Source of the DNA: Chaenocephalus aceratus
Lineage: Eukaryota; Chordata; Actinopteri; Perciformes; Channichthyidae
Direction of reading: 5' to 3'
Length of the DNA stretch: 64,000 nt
Assembly: GCA_023974075.1 (NCBI GenBank)
Contig: JAMFTG010000307.1
Coordinates: 62,001-126,000 of the forward strand
Shown in pieces: positions 9,796 to 20,689 of this stretch. Position numbers and translations under genes: made by a program. The first letter of the stretch is position 1. Each line of letters starts with the position of its first letter. The notes beneath the pieces are model-generated. The model worked only from the letters and a program-made list of their open reading frames with translations, did not search any database and was not told where the DNA came from.

Positions 9796-12335
9796 GCCAC
9801 ATGAGAAACAAAAAATATTGTGGAGGGCCGGGCCAAAAGGCTGAACTCAATTCTGCATAATATTAATTGTATTTCTTTATAAAAAGCAGTAAATAGCATT
9901 GTTTTGACAAGCTGGTAAGAGTAGTTATAGTTGAGCATTGAAAAAGTGAGGTTTACAAAAAATGTAATTTATCAAATTTCCCAAAACAATGGTAAACAAA
10001 ATTTGAACGTGTTTCACCATTTCTGACTCATATTAGTGAACATTTTAGTCGCATTCACTACAAAACACATTTTGAGTTTCATATACTGTTGGAAAGTTGA
10101 GTAAAGGTTCTTAGCATTCTTAAGACATCACAACATTGTCTTTGTGCTCCAAACATCCAGCAAGGTACATCATATTGAACTGTCACTACACATCTCTGAA
10201 CTGTGATTTTGAGAAAAAGGCTTCCAAAGCAAGTGTCCCAGTTCACTGCTAGTGCCTTTACATGCCTACATGTAGTCTCACCACCTCATCTGGTGTTTTT
10301 AAGTTCTGTTTTCTTGTTCAGTGAGAGAAGTCTCTGCTGGGCTTTAACGAGTGCATCGAAGTCAGGCTGAATGTCTGAGGTGGAGATGCGAAGCTGACAG
10401 ATGATCATCAGTGAGGGAGGATCTGTACCTGGATTTCATAAACTTCATCTTTGAAAATGTTTGTTCACATATGTAGGTAGAGCCAAAGAGAACCAACATC
10501 TTCTGAGCATGTCTCCTCATGTTTGGGAAGTTCTCCTCCTCGAGAGAAGAGTAGAAATCCAGCAGACATCCTGACTTAAAGCGCTCTGCCAGCATCAGAC
10601 TGCAGGTCGATGAGTTCCAGCTGAACATCGCTGGGTGCTTTTTCCACACTGCAGGTAAAGGGAGAGGAAATCACGAGCATTTCATCCTCGATTGTTCGGA
10701 GATCTTCAAATCGCCTTGAAAACTCACCATGCAGTGCTCCCAACATGATGAGTACCTGCGGAGGTATCAGCTGATGGTGTGCCTTCCTTCAGGGTTTGCA
10801 TGTGAGTGAGAGTGTTGCTCTCCAGTTGGCTTGAACGAAACTGCATCTTTCTCATGAAAGCCTTCACCAGGCTGTGCATTTCATGAACAAAGAGGCCCTG
10901 CCCTGCAGCTTGGTGTTCAGTTAATTCATCAGTGCAGTCACATCAACAGCAAATGCTAAATCTGCCATCCAGTCCTCATCTGAGAGCTCTGGGAAATCTT
11001 TGCCTTTCTTCTCACAAAACTCTTGAATCTCTGCTTTCAGGTCCCAAACTCTTTTCAGCACTTCGCCCAGGCTGAGCCGCCTGACAGCTGTGTGGTGTCG
11101 ATGCCACGATGCTCAGTCTCATGCTCCTCCAAAAGTGCAACAAACTGTCTGTGATTCAACGCCCGTGCCCTGATGAACTTTACTATTTTAGTAACAACAT
11201 CAATAACATGGTGATTTTTTAACACTGAGTTGCACAACACATATTGGTGTATAATACAATGAAAAATACCAATTTCTGATCTGCGTCGATTTCAGTCACT
11301 TTATCTTTCATACGTTTCAAAAGTCCAAAATTGTTACCTGTAAGATTTGGACAACCGTCTGTTGTGACACCTGCCAGTCTGTCCCATTTCAGTCCCAGCG
11401 TGTCCATGCACGCATTTATCTCAGATCGCTCCGCCGTGTCGTCGTCCCTGTCGTCGTCCCTGTCGTCGGCCCTGTCGTCGGCCCTGTCGTCGGCCCTGTC
11501 GTCGGCCGCATTGCTGCCAGTTCCTCCGTAATCTTGAAGTCCGGCGTTATCCCACGGACAAATACGAGTAACTGTGCTGTGTCGCGGACATCACAGCTCT
11601 CGTCCAAAGCCAAGGAGATAAAGTCAAAACTTGCCACTTCATGTTGCAGCTGAAGCTCCAGATTCCCCGCAATGTCCTCGATCCTTCTCGTCACGGTTCG
11701 CCTGGACAGCGGGACTTGAGTCCACTAAGCACTCTTTGACAAACTGCCCCTCTGAGAATGGCTTGCTGTGTTTAGCTATTTTGTGGAATATCACGAAGCT
11801 GGTCTTGGTTGCTGCATCCTTGGATGTGTGAAGCTTGGTAAAAAAGCCTTGCTGCTTTTCCAGCTTAGCTAGCAAAGCGTTCGATGTGCGCGCCCTTTCA
11901 GCATCAGTCAAGTTTTTGTATTTCTCCGCGTGTTTCGTCTCGTAATGCCGACTCAAATTGTAGTCCTTGAACACGGCGATCTGCTCCCCGCAAACTAAAA
12001 ACACGGCTTTACCTCCGAGTTCAGTAAATAAATACTTAGCAGTCCAATTTTTGTTGAAAACCCTACATTCGGCATCTACCTTTCTTTTTTTAGCATGAGC
12101 TGACATTTTTGAGCGCTAAAGTCGTAGACAATGATCCAATAATGCGCACGTCTTGATTTGACTTATTGCGTCATTATGTACGTGAATAAAAAACAACTTC
12201 AAAATAAAAGCATTGCAGCTTTAGTCCATGCAAGAGGTAAAATTAGAAAACATGTTTATTTTGTAATTTCCAATTAACCTTACACGGGCCGGTCAGAGTC
12301 AACCAAAGGGCCGTATGTGTCCCAGGTCTGTCCTA
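9796..12335 (-). mobile_element. Decayed autonomous hAT transposon, inserted in a SINE
   Basis: The segment lies between the two halves of a SINE and carries a broken minus-strand hAT transposase (10.34-12.11 kb). Its ends are degenerate. GGCCGGGCC-type sequence near 9826 and CGGGCCGGTC near 12285 are probably subterminal. I cannot define clean TIRs or an 8-bp TSD, so the limits are approximate and set by the SINE halves. Confidence 0.65.
10340..12106 (-). pseudogene. hAT (Charlie/ZBED-like) transposase pseudogene
   Basis: Reading from 12106 downward, the start MSAHAKKRKVD leads into a BED-type zinc finger (C...C...H..Y...H around YNLSRHYETKH). Next come the catalytic-domain landmarks LALDESCDV, FVRGITPDF, DRLAGVTTDGCPNLTG and NHRQFVALLEEHETEH. 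The C-terminal hATC dimerisation region reads FGSTYICEQTFSKMK..SRYRSSLTDDHL (10.36-10.65 kb). The frame is broken by several shifts and stops (near 11.69, 11.41, 11.24 and 10.65 kb). A 12-bp in-frame microsatellite (CTGTCGTCGGCC, 11.44-11.51 kb) has expanded within the coding region. The protein cannot be functional as read. Confidence 0.88.
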
Positions 12336-12450
12336 GAGTAACATACACTGCTATGTATGAATGGTTTAATGACATGTAGTATGTACAGCGCTTTGAGGGG
12401 TCTTAAAGACTGGATAAAGCGATATATAAGTACAGTCCATTTACCATTAC
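12336..12450 (+). mobile_element. SINE, 3' part
   Basis: The text 'tacagcgctttgaggggtctt...actggataaagcgatatataagtacagtccatttaccatt' is the usual 3' end of fish SINEs with the head seen at 9.56 kb. The two parts are separated by 2.5 kb of hAT sequence. Confidence 0.7.
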
Positions 12451-12870
12451 CGACATAACCTGTAGACGGCCAAATGGATTTATGTAGAATGTAGAATTCT
12501 CACTTTCAGGAAAGACTCTGGTTAAGGCAGGGCGTTGCACCTGGGTAGAATGTGCAGGAGGACTGATATAACGCGCATTACGCTGAAATCATACTGTGGC
12601 CATAAATAGCCAAGTGTGTTGCCTTTCCTTGAATTGATCTCATCCTTTTGTCCTGGGCCCTAACTCAAGAAATTACAATAAATCACATGCCATATAACTG
12701 CACTTTTAAGACATTTTGGAAAACAAAGTGCCATTAAACATTAATCCAAATTCTGTGCAAGAGAAAGCTGCATCATTCTAAGTGAATCCCAAATAGACAC
12801 TGTTCCAACAAGCAATGCCAACCTTGGACAATTAAATAAGAGAGGTAGCCAATCAGTAGCTGCTTGATGA
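12451..12870. other. Upstream region of odorant receptor 2, no gene
   Basis: No coding feature. The sequence joins the receptor 2 promoter at 12873. Confidence 0.45.
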
Positions 12871-12872
12871 CT

Positions 12873-12914
12873 ATTACGTCACCCACGATATGCCGACAGT
12901 ACATCTTTTTAAAG
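12873..12914 (+). promoter_or_regulatory. Odorant receptor proximal promoter, copy 2
   Basis: ATTACGTCACCCA (12873-12885) precedes TTTTTAAAG (12906-12914) by 20 bp. A shared context (ACAGTACATCT between them, GTCAGAAGAC after them) matches copy 1. The non-coding exon would end at the donor at 12982/12983 (AAG|GTAATA); the acceptor TTCAG is at 13106, giving an intron of 124 bp. Confidence 0.6.
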
Positions 12915-13110
12915 TTGAGACAGAGGTTGAAGTCGGTCAGAAGACTGTGTGGTTACTTCAGGCACAGAAAGAGAAATTGAAGGTAATATTGAAATATTTT
13001 AAATGTCATTGTGGTTTACATTTTAGGAAACATATTTTTCTGGTAAGATCTTTTTCTTACTTCTGTGACATGTCAGCATGCCCTTCATTTGTGTTTCATT
13101 CTTCAGGTTG

Positions 13111-14055
13111 ATGGAAAACTACACTTTCAACAGCTTCGCCCTCCAGCTGGAGGGGTTAAAAGTCACGGAAACGTCAATGTACCCTCTATTTTTCTTTTTC
13201 TTTTTTTCTTACCTGTTTATCATGTTGTTTAACATTGGCATTGTAATTCTGATTTTCATTGACAAAAACCTTCACCAGCCCATGTATCTACTTTTTTGCA
13301 ACCTGCCTTTTAATGATATTCTTGGAAACTCTATCATGGTTCCCCGTTTGCTTTTGGACATGTTGAAGCCTCCCTCTGAACGCATCATCAGTTATCCAGA
13401 GTGTGTGGTGCAAGCATTTTCCACACATATGTTTGGTACCACTTCTCACACTGTGCTGATTATTATGGCTATTGATAGATATGTGGCTATCTGTTATCCC
13501 CTGCGCTATGCTGCCATAATGACAAACAAGATGGTGATCAAGCTGACAGTTTCTTCCTGGGGAGTAGCCTTGGTTTTGGTCGGGATTCTGCTCGGTCTGA
13601 CCATACGACTGAACCGATGCAGGACTATGATCACAAATCCTTTTTGTGACAATGCCTCTCTGTTCAAACTGTCCTGTGAGAGTGTGTTCATTAATAATGT
13701 CTATGGCCTCACGTTCACTGTAGTTCTGTTCACAGTTTCAATCGGCTGCATGGTAATCACCTACAGTAAGATCACTGTGGTCTGTCTGATGAATAAAAGC
13801 AAGTCTTTGAACAGTAAAGCCCTGAAGACCTGCAGCACTCATCTTTCTGTATATCTGATTATGATACTGAGTGGGTTTCTTATTATCGTCCTGCATCGCT
13901 TCCCTCAGTACTCAGACTACAGAAAACTTGCTGCCATTTTATTCCATATCATCCCCGGCAGCCTGAATCCTGTTATTTATGGGGTTCAGTCGAAAGAGAT
14001 ACGAACATTTCTCTCACAAATGTTTCAGTATAAAAGAGTGTTGCCATCGTTGTAA
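13111..14055 (+). CDS. Odorant receptor 2, class A GPCR, teleost type, 314 aa, intact
   Basis: Paralogue of receptor 1, the same length and collinear throughout. The start at 13111 is chosen over the upstream in-frame start because the acceptor TTCAG|GTTG immediately precedes it and the N-terminus then aligns (MENYTFNSF). It keeps the glycosylation sequon at N3, PMYLLFCNL, MAIDRYVAICYPLRYAAIM at the end of TM3, the extracellular Cys set, KALKTCSTHL and PGSLNPVIYG. Most differences from receptor 1 lie in TM1 to TM3 (for example GTTSHTVLIIMAID). A long central stretch from TM4 to the C-terminus is almost identical at DNA level, consistent with recent duplication or gene conversion. Expected site is the olfactory neuron cilium; ligand unknown. 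Confidence 0.95.
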   Translation: MENYTFNSFALQLEGLKVTETSMYPLFFFFFFSYLFIMLFNIGIVILIFIDKNLHQPMYLLFCNLPFNDILGNSIMVPRLLLDMLKPPSERIISYPECVVQAFSTHMFGTTSHTVLIIMAIDRYVAICYPLRYAAIMTNKMVIKLTVSSWGVALVLVGILLGLTIRLNRCRTMITNPFCDNASLFKLSCESVFINNVYGLTFTVVLFTVSIGCMVITYSKITVVCLMNKSKSLNSKALKTCSTHLSVYLIMILSGFLIIVLHRFPQYSDYRKLAAILFHIIPGSLNPVIYGVQSKEIRTFLSQMFQYKRVLPSL

Positions 14056-14599
14056 TGTTAATTCAAATGAATAAAGAATATATATATACATAAGCAGAAA
14101 TATGCCTATATTTGTTAGTTTTTTTATGAATATTATTGGATCGGTCAAATTAGTACTCAATTGATAAACGATTCAAGACCTTTGAATTTCAGAACATTTA
14201 CATCACCCCTCAATTTATTGAAATGAAAAGTTAATGAAACTATATTTATTAACCTAATATAAGAAGTAATTAATCGTTGTAATGTTCTCTAAATGTCTTG
14301 AAAGGTTTTTTGTTGCGCACTACTTCAAGTTTATATACTATATCAAGTAGTTGTCAATGTTTGCCAAATGGTTCGTAGATATCTATCAAACTAATTGGAT
14401 GGATGGAAATACAATCTGTAACTTTATAAACATTTACAAAGTACTAACCTTCAAATTAAAAAAAGTTTTTGGATGCTTTAATATGTATAATAACCTTTTA
14501 CCAAAGACTCCGTCTTAATAATGTTTATTGATGTATAAGCAACTAACTGTTTAAAAATGTATTATAACAATTCATTTTGAATATATGATAGCCATCCAA
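14056..14599. other. 3' flank of odorant receptor 2, no gene
   Basis: AT-rich non-coding sequence, partly similar to the flank of receptor 1. Confidence 0.45.
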
Positions 14600-14619
14600 A
14601 AGATGCCGCCGGGGTTAAT

Positions 14620-15460
14620 GCCAGTCCAAGCCCTACACTCCATCACAGTGTAGCCTCCCCTCATTCCCTGGCTTCCGCCCTCCCAGTCACTCTTTCCGGT
14701 AGGCCTTACATTTCCCAAACGGCGAATATTTCCCCCCGGCTCCGGGCAAAAATACTCGACGGGAAGGACATTAACCTAGTTGGCCTCATCCTGCCGTCCC
14801 CGGAGTGCGACAAATCCATCGCCACAGGGGGAAGCATCACCGCCGTATTCAAGGCAGCGGACCCCCGTCTTAACAGAGACCTCTCCATAGGGTATTTTCT
14901 GGTTGCTTTCGGCATCTACTGTGACGTCATATGCTCCGTCTACCCGGAAAGAAGGCAAGAGCTAGATGCATATCTTGCTCTGATCGGCGACCTTTTTCTA
15001 AAATACGGGAAAAAACGTATTTTACTCCTACCACAAGAGCTTCTCATGTAAAGCAGCGCTTCACATTGCACACTCCAACATCCGCCTGGACTGGTCCATA
15101 CTGGACACGGAGCTGCTCGTCATGTCCACAGGCGGCCACCAAGTCATGTCGTGCAACAGCTGCGGTGCTCAGGGCCACCTCGCCCAATTCTGCCCTTCAG
15201 TGCCTTTCTCCGCAGGCAGAGGCCCCCCCCCCCACACTTTTCAGACTTCAGATAACAGACAAGGCAATCAGGCGCAGCGCTGGCAAGACCAGCAGATATG
15301 CAATAACTTCAATGAAAACGTCTGCACTTACCCAAACTGCCATTACCGCCATATCTGCAGCACCTGCAACGATGCTCATCCGAGGTCCGTATGTCCCAGG
15401 CGCAGCCGGCCTAAGATCCCCGCCCTGCTTCAGAAACCACAGGGCGGGAGATTCTTCTGA
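14620..15460 (+). pseudogene. DIRS-like retrotransposon gag-like ORF, frameshifted fragment
   Basis: Two frames read as one protein. From about 14.70 to 15.01 kb the text includes DINLVGLILPSPECDKS and DPRLNRDLSIGYFLVAFG. After a one-base shift at an A-run (15009-15016), frame 2 continues to 15460. It carries a CCHC knuckle (CNSCGAQGHLAQFC) and then a second Cys/His module (ICNNFNENVCTYPNCHYRHICSTCNDAHPRSVCP). The second module resembles the zinc-finger end of vertebrate DIRS-type gag proteins; that assignment is from memory of the family. No reverse transcriptase or tyrosine recombinase follows, so this is a fragment. Confidence 0.6.
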
Positions 15461-15734
15461 TCATTCACCCCTCCACTCCCTTTTGATTTAATTAATATAT
15501 AAATAGATACAAAATGCCTATAAAAAAAAATAAAAATAAAAAAAAATAAATTAAAATTAAATAAAAACGTTGGTAATCACGCATATAACTGGTGGTGGTG
15601 TCATTAGCATATCAGCTCACATATCATTGTCATGTTTTATATCTGGATTCTATTGCATCATCAATCTAAGATCACAGGCACATTTACACTACAGGTCCTG
15701 TCGTGTTACATGGTTATTCAAGTCATGTTCCACG

Positions 15735-16080
15735 TGTTCTGACCGAAGGGTCTCCGGCTCGAGTGAGCCAGGACGTGACATCCACGCATTCTTTTTTTTT
15801 TTTTTTTATGTTTGACCGGAAGGGTCTCAGGCTTGTGAGCCAGGATGTGACATCCACGCATTTTTATTTCACGTTTGGCCGGAAGGGCTTTTACTTTTCA
15901 TGTTTGACCGGAAGGGTCTCAGGCTTGTGAGCCAGGATGTGACATCCATGCATTTTTATTTCACGTTTGGCCGGAAGGGCTTTTACTTTTCATGTTTGAC
16001 CGGAAGGGTCTCAGGCTTGTGAGCCAGGATGTGACATCCATGCATTTTTATTTCATGTTTGACCGGAAGGGTCCCAGGCT
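15735..16080 (+). repeat. Minisatellite, mostly 92-bp unit, about five copies
   Basis: TTTGACCGGAAGGGTCTCAGG begins units at 15811, 15903 and 15995, with a shortened unit at 16058 and a diverged one near 15737. A related 'tttggccggaaggg' half-unit lies inside each, showing an older internal duplication. A further partial unit at 16424-16460 was separated by a LINE insertion. Confidence 0.85.
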
Positions 16081-16084
16081 CTGT

Positions 16085-16423
16085 ACATGACAATGCTCTG
16101 TTTATATGCCTTGACCTGTATCTGTCTGCTTTGTTGAATTTGTATTTAGTTTAGTTTTTATGTTTTTATATATGCTTGTATTTTAGTTTAGTTGTTATGT
16201 TTTTATATATGCTTTTATCATAATTAAGTATCTCTGTTGAATGTTGTTTTACTGATTGTATTTACCTGTTATTTGAAGTGAATTTTTGTTTTAGGATGAC
16301 TTTTAACATCTGTCCAGGGACTACAGATGAAAAATAGCCTGTTGGCTAACTCTGGCGCATTCACAGAAATGTCAATTAATGTGCACTGTCCCTGTCAAAT
16401 AAGCATTAAAAAAAAAAAAAAAA
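16085..16423 (+). mobile_element. 5'-truncated LINE 3' end with poly-A tail
   Basis: About 340 bp of unique sequence ending 'actgtccctgtcaaataagc' and a 17-base A-run interrupts the 92-bp minisatellite. The repeat text resumes directly after the A-run ('ggcttgtgagccagg'). The short repeat AGGCT/GGCT at the two junctions could be the target duplication. The tail resembles 3' ends of fish L1-like LINEs, but the clade is not certain. Confidence 0.55.
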
Positions 16424-16551
16424 AGGCTTGTGAGCCAGGACGAACCCATCCATGCATTTTCCCACTCTTAGTCCTACGCTAGTCAATAACATGTTTTCTC
16501 TGTCCCCGTATAATTCTCTAATTATATCCATAAACCACCGCAGCTACCTCA

Positions 16552-16985
16552 TAAGGTAAGTAACCCAGTACATCTCAATTCTATATATTTCATTATTTTG
16601 GGGATTCATCGGATCGGTTCTCCCTTCCCGAATGATATTCCTGCACAACGGGAAACCCCGTATGTCCGGGATACCCCGTATGTCCGGGATGCCCCGTACG
16701 TCCGGGATGCCCCGTACGTCCGGGATGCCCCGTACGTCCGGGATGCCCTGTACGTCCAGGATGCCCCGTACGTCCGGGATGCCCTGTACGTCCAGGAAGG
16801 ATGCCTGAGGCATCAGTACGTCTAAATCCCCACATGTATTAACCTCTCATTTCATCCATAGATTTCCACCGCATCCCACAAGGTAAGAATTCTTCACGTT
16901 CAGTACTTCATACTTCACTTCTTTTGGGGGTTCATCGGAAATGGTTCTTTCCCTTCCCGAATGATATCCTACAAAACCTGGGCCT
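16552..16985. repeat. 18-bp CG-containing tandem repeat between two direct repeats of about 100 bp
   Basis: From about 16655 to 16805 the unit CCCCGTACGTCCGGGATG is repeated about eight times. The flanks at about 16552-16655 and 16876-16985 match each other: AAGGTAAG start, 'ttttgggg(g)attcatcgga', 'cccttcccgaatgatat'. The unit therefore seems to have expanded inside one copy of a duplicated segment. In translation the minus strand gives a collagen-like Gly-His-Pro-Gly-Arg-Thr pattern, which is an artefact of the 18-bp period. Confidence 0.85.
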
Positions 16986-16989
16986 AATC

Positions 16990-18732
16990 GCCAAACACCA
17001 TTTTGTTCTCTTGTTATAAACTATCATTATGCTTCATTTATATAATATGACGGATAATAAACATGTATTACATACATCACGTCTCTCCTGATTGAAATGT
17101 AGTGCCTATGTAGTAGCTTTCACTTTCCTGCTGCTAGAATGCAAGGAAATAGTAATTAAATTGTACTCTGAAAAGTCATGTAAAGGTTTGGATATTTGTT
17201 TTAAACTTCTGTGCATATTGTAAGTTTAAAAGATGGATATGAATTCCAGTTTAATGTAAGTATTAAAAAGACTATTCGTATTACCGTACGTTATTATTGC
17301 TCCCTATGGTGGTTACAACACCATTGTTATATTTGAAGCTAATATGAAGGGGTGGTGGTTAGACCTGGGAATCACAATGATGACTAATAACAAGGGCCCC
17401 TGCCTCAACAAACCAATCTAACCCCAACTCCAATTTTTGGAAATGGCGTCACACAAAACAAATGTAAAAAATACACGTTCAGTAGAAAGGGAAATATTTA
17501 TGGATTGTCTTCTGTTGGTTACGGATTAAGTAACTTTATTACAACCAGTGTTTTTTGACAATGACCAGAACTTTGAGTAGCAGGAAAAGGGAGCCCTCAG
17601 TCCTGCTTCCTTCAGCTCATAAAGGCTTTGAAGATTAAGTCTCTTATCTCATGCTTATTTGGAAAAGTTTAGACTACACTTCAAGTACTATTATAAATAA
17701 AGGTTATTATTATTATTATTATTATTATTAGGATCGCGATTATTGGTGAGGCAAAGTATGACCATGATATCCATCTGTTAAATCTGATATTCATTTTACA
17801 AACATAAGACACAACAATTATTGATATTCATTTATTATATTTTTAATAACTGAAGACGTACCATAAACAGATATTCAGAACAAAATAATGCAGTAGAGTT
17901 CACCATTGTAACAATTACAAACAACAAACAAATAATTGTATAAAAGCACACATTTCTTAAAGTTTATTTTGCTTCTAAACAAATAGAAAAACAGATTACA
18001 GAAGCATAACAGGCGTGACCATTTAAAATAACCATCATTTAAAATGTTGAATTGAAGTAAATTACTTGAATCGATAATCATAATATCTTGATGAATGACA
18101 ATATATACCATTTATATATTATTCATAATTCATGTTTTTTCATCATTAGTTTGTGTAATATGAAACACAAATTGTATTTTATCATACCTGATAATAGGTT
18201 ATGACAAATGTGAGCAGCTGTCATATTACACATTTTTGTATACAATATTAAGTATTAGTACCAAATAATTTCTAAAACATCATTTAACATAACATACATT
18301 GGTGGACCTGAAACTATTTATTAACAATCAATAATGTTTGATCAGTCTTGATGTTTTAGAGAATATAATTAACCATTGACGATATTATAGCCATTAAAAG
18401 TTGCATCTTTATAAAAGCCATCCAAATATTGTTATAGATGTTTACAATACAATTCCATGAGGTTAACACATCCTTCCGTATTGATAAAGTATATTATATG
18501 TTCAAAAGTGACCATACATTAAAGCATTACTCAAATAAAAAGAGTTATAGTTTCATTGTTTTCTACAAGTAAACTAAATATTAAACAGAGTTTGATTAAC
18601 TATTCATTTTATCACAGTAACGTTAAGTTAGGTTTGGCCAATCCATGTATATGCTTACAAACACAGACAAGCACACTGCTTCTTATATAAATGCATGTAT
18701 ATTTAGTTTGCTTCTGTTAATTTGTATTGGAA
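16990..18732. other. AT-rich intergenic region, no gene
   Basis: No recognisable coding sequence. A (TTA)n microsatellite lies at about 17706-17731. The region ends at the 3' end of odorant receptor 3. Confidence 0.5.
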
Positions 18733-19677
18733 TTAAAATGATGGCAAAACCTTTTTATGCTGAAATAATTGTGACAGGAATTTTCGTATCTCTTTCGACT
18801 GAACCCCATAAATAACAGGATTCAGGCTGCCGGGGATGATATGGAATAAAATGGCAGAAAGTTTTCTGTAGTCTGAGTACTGAGGGAAGCGATGCAGGAG
18901 GACAATAAGCATTCCACTCAGTAACATAATTAGATATACAAAGAGATGAGTGCTGCAGGTCTTCAGGGCTTTACTGTTCAAAGACTTGCTCTTACTGGTG
19001 AGACAGACTACAGTGATCTTACTGTAGGTGATAACCATAGTGCCAATTGAAGCTGTCAACAGGACTACAGTGAAAGTGAGGCCATAGACATTATTAATGA
19101 ACACACTCTCACAGGACAGTTTGAACAGAGAGGCATTGTCACAAAAAGGATTTGTGATCATAGTCCTGCATCGGTTCAGTCGTATGGTCAGACCGAGCAG
19201 AATCCCGACCGTAACAAAGGCTACTCCCCAGGCAGAAACTGTCAGCTTGATCACCATCTTGTTTGTCATTATAGCAGCATAGCGCAGGGGATTACAGATA
19301 GCCACATATCTGTCAAAAGCCATAATCATGAGCACTGTGTGAGCAGTGGTAGCATACATGTGTGTGGAAAATGCTTGCACCACACACTCTGGATAACTGA
19401 TAAGGCGTTCAGAGGGAGGCCTCAGTATATCTATGAGCAAACGAGGAACCATGATGGAGTTTCCAAGAATATCATTGAAGGGCAGGTTACAGAAAAGTAG
19501 ATACATGGGCTGCTGAAGGTTTTTGTCAATGAAAATCAGAATTACAATGCAAACATTCACCAATATAATAATAAGGTATGAAAAAAAGAAAAAGAAAAAT
19601 ACAGGGTACATTGACGTTTCTGTGACTTTTAACCCCTCCAGCTGGAGGGTGAAGCTGTTGAAAGTGTAGTTTTCCAT
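18733..19677 (-). CDS. Odorant receptor 3, class A GPCR, teleost type, 314 aa, intact
   Basis: Third member of the cluster, on the opposite strand. The ATG at 19677 follows an acceptor (CTTCAAG|TTG, intron side ending at 19681). This gives the shared N-terminus MENYTFNSF and the family length of 314 aa; the frame itself opens 23 codons earlier, inside the intron. Landmarks are complete: N3 sequon, PMYLLFCNL, MAFDRYVAICNPLRYAAIM, the extracellular Cys set, KSKSLNSKALKTCSTHL and PGSLNPVIYGVQSKEIR. It differs from receptors 1 and 2 mainly in TM1, TM3 (YATTAHTVLMIMAFD) and TM5 (LLTASIGTM). The inverted orientation means the cluster did not form by tandem duplication alone. Confidence 0.95.
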   Translation of the reverse strand: MENYTFNSFTLQLEGLKVTETSMYPVFFFFFFSYLIIILVNVCIVILIFIDKNLQQPMYLLFCNLPFNDILGNSIMVPRLLIDILRPPSERLISYPECVVQAFSTHMYATTAHTVLMIMAFDRYVAICNPLRYAAIMTNKMVIKLTVSAWGVAFVTVGILLGLTIRLNRCRTMITNPFCDNASLFKLSCESVFINNVYGLTFTVVLLTASIGTMVITYSKITVVCLTSKSKSLNSKALKTCSTHLFVYLIMLLSGMLIVLLHRFPQYSDYRKLSAILFHIIPGSLNPVIYGVQSKEIRKFLSQLFQHKKVLPSF

Positions 19678-19882
19678 CAACTTGAAGAAAGAAAACACAA
19701 AAAAGGGGGATACTGATAAGTCACAATAGTTATTAGATCTATTCAATTCAAGTCAGACCATTTCAAATGTAAATCCGGGAGAAACTTAAAAGCATTATAT
19801 TACCTTTCATTTATTTCCCCGTGCCTGTAGTCACCAAACAGCAACCCTTCTTCTGACAGAGGACTACAACCTCCGACTCTAC

Positions 19883-19925
19883 TTTTAAAGAGAAGTTCTG
19901 CAGTCATTTTGTGGGTGATGTAACC
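19883..19925 (-). promoter_or_regulatory. Odorant receptor proximal promoter, copy 3
   Basis: On the minus strand GGTTACATCACCCAC (19925-19911) precedes TTTAAAA (19889-19883) by 21 bp, then GTCAGAAGAAG. The donor lies at 19804/19803 (AAAG|GTAATA) and the intron is 123 bp. It is the same order and spacing as in copies 1 and 2. Confidence 0.6.
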
Positions 19926-20574
19926 TCAAGGGATCAAGCTGACATCAGGGTAGTTATATATTATAATGTGCTTCCTGCACGCTCTAAACCAGACCCAGTA
20001 TATCCAGACACTCAGAATGCTTTTACTTGGATAATATGTTGTTTTGTTCTTAAGTTGTGAAAAAAAATGTCTGACAGTGTGCAAAACTGAGACTTTGTAA
20101 ACATTTTTAAACTTGAGAACACGGTTGGAGGTAACAGGGCCTAGACAAAGTCATTCTTAGTCACTATTGTTGCAAGAACTATCTCCGTTTGGCCATCTAG
20201 GGGTAGAGTCGAGAAAGGCATTTCGCCCACTTGTATCCACAATCTTGTTCTCAATCAATCAATCAATGTTTATTTATATAGCCCAATATCACAAATGTTA
20301 CATTTGTCTCAGTGGTCTTCACAGTGTGTACGGAATATCAGTATGACAATACGACACCCTCTGTCCTTAGACCAGGGGTTCTCAAAGTTTTGATGAGTGA
20401 GGGCCAATTTAGGTACCCAATATTGGATTGAGGGCCGCCGAAGAAAAAACGGAACACAAAATAATTCCAAAACAAATCCTTTCTTTATTGTACTAACTAA
20501 CCAATTATACATACAGTATACACTTGACTATACATTAAGATTAATCAAACATTAATTTGTCTCAAAAGTGCCTT

Positions 20575-20577
<3 letters not shown>

Positions 20578-20620
<43 letters not shown>

Positions 20621-20641
20621 ACACACAGAGAGAGAGAGAGA
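20578..20641. repeat. (AC)n followed by (AG)n microsatellite
   Basis: About 38 bp of alternating AC, then ACACAGAG units and a run of AG. It lies inside the hAT element, directly after the BED finger sequence. Confidence 0.95.
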
Positions 20642-20689
20642 GTATTGTGCTGGAGTGAGTGATATGCTGTGGATTTCCTGTCTTATCAG

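Noticed and set aside
16544..16835. Collagen-like Gly-X-Y frame on the minus strand and similar frames on both strands
   Set aside because: An 18-bp repeat keeps several frames open; the pattern follows from the period, not from selection.
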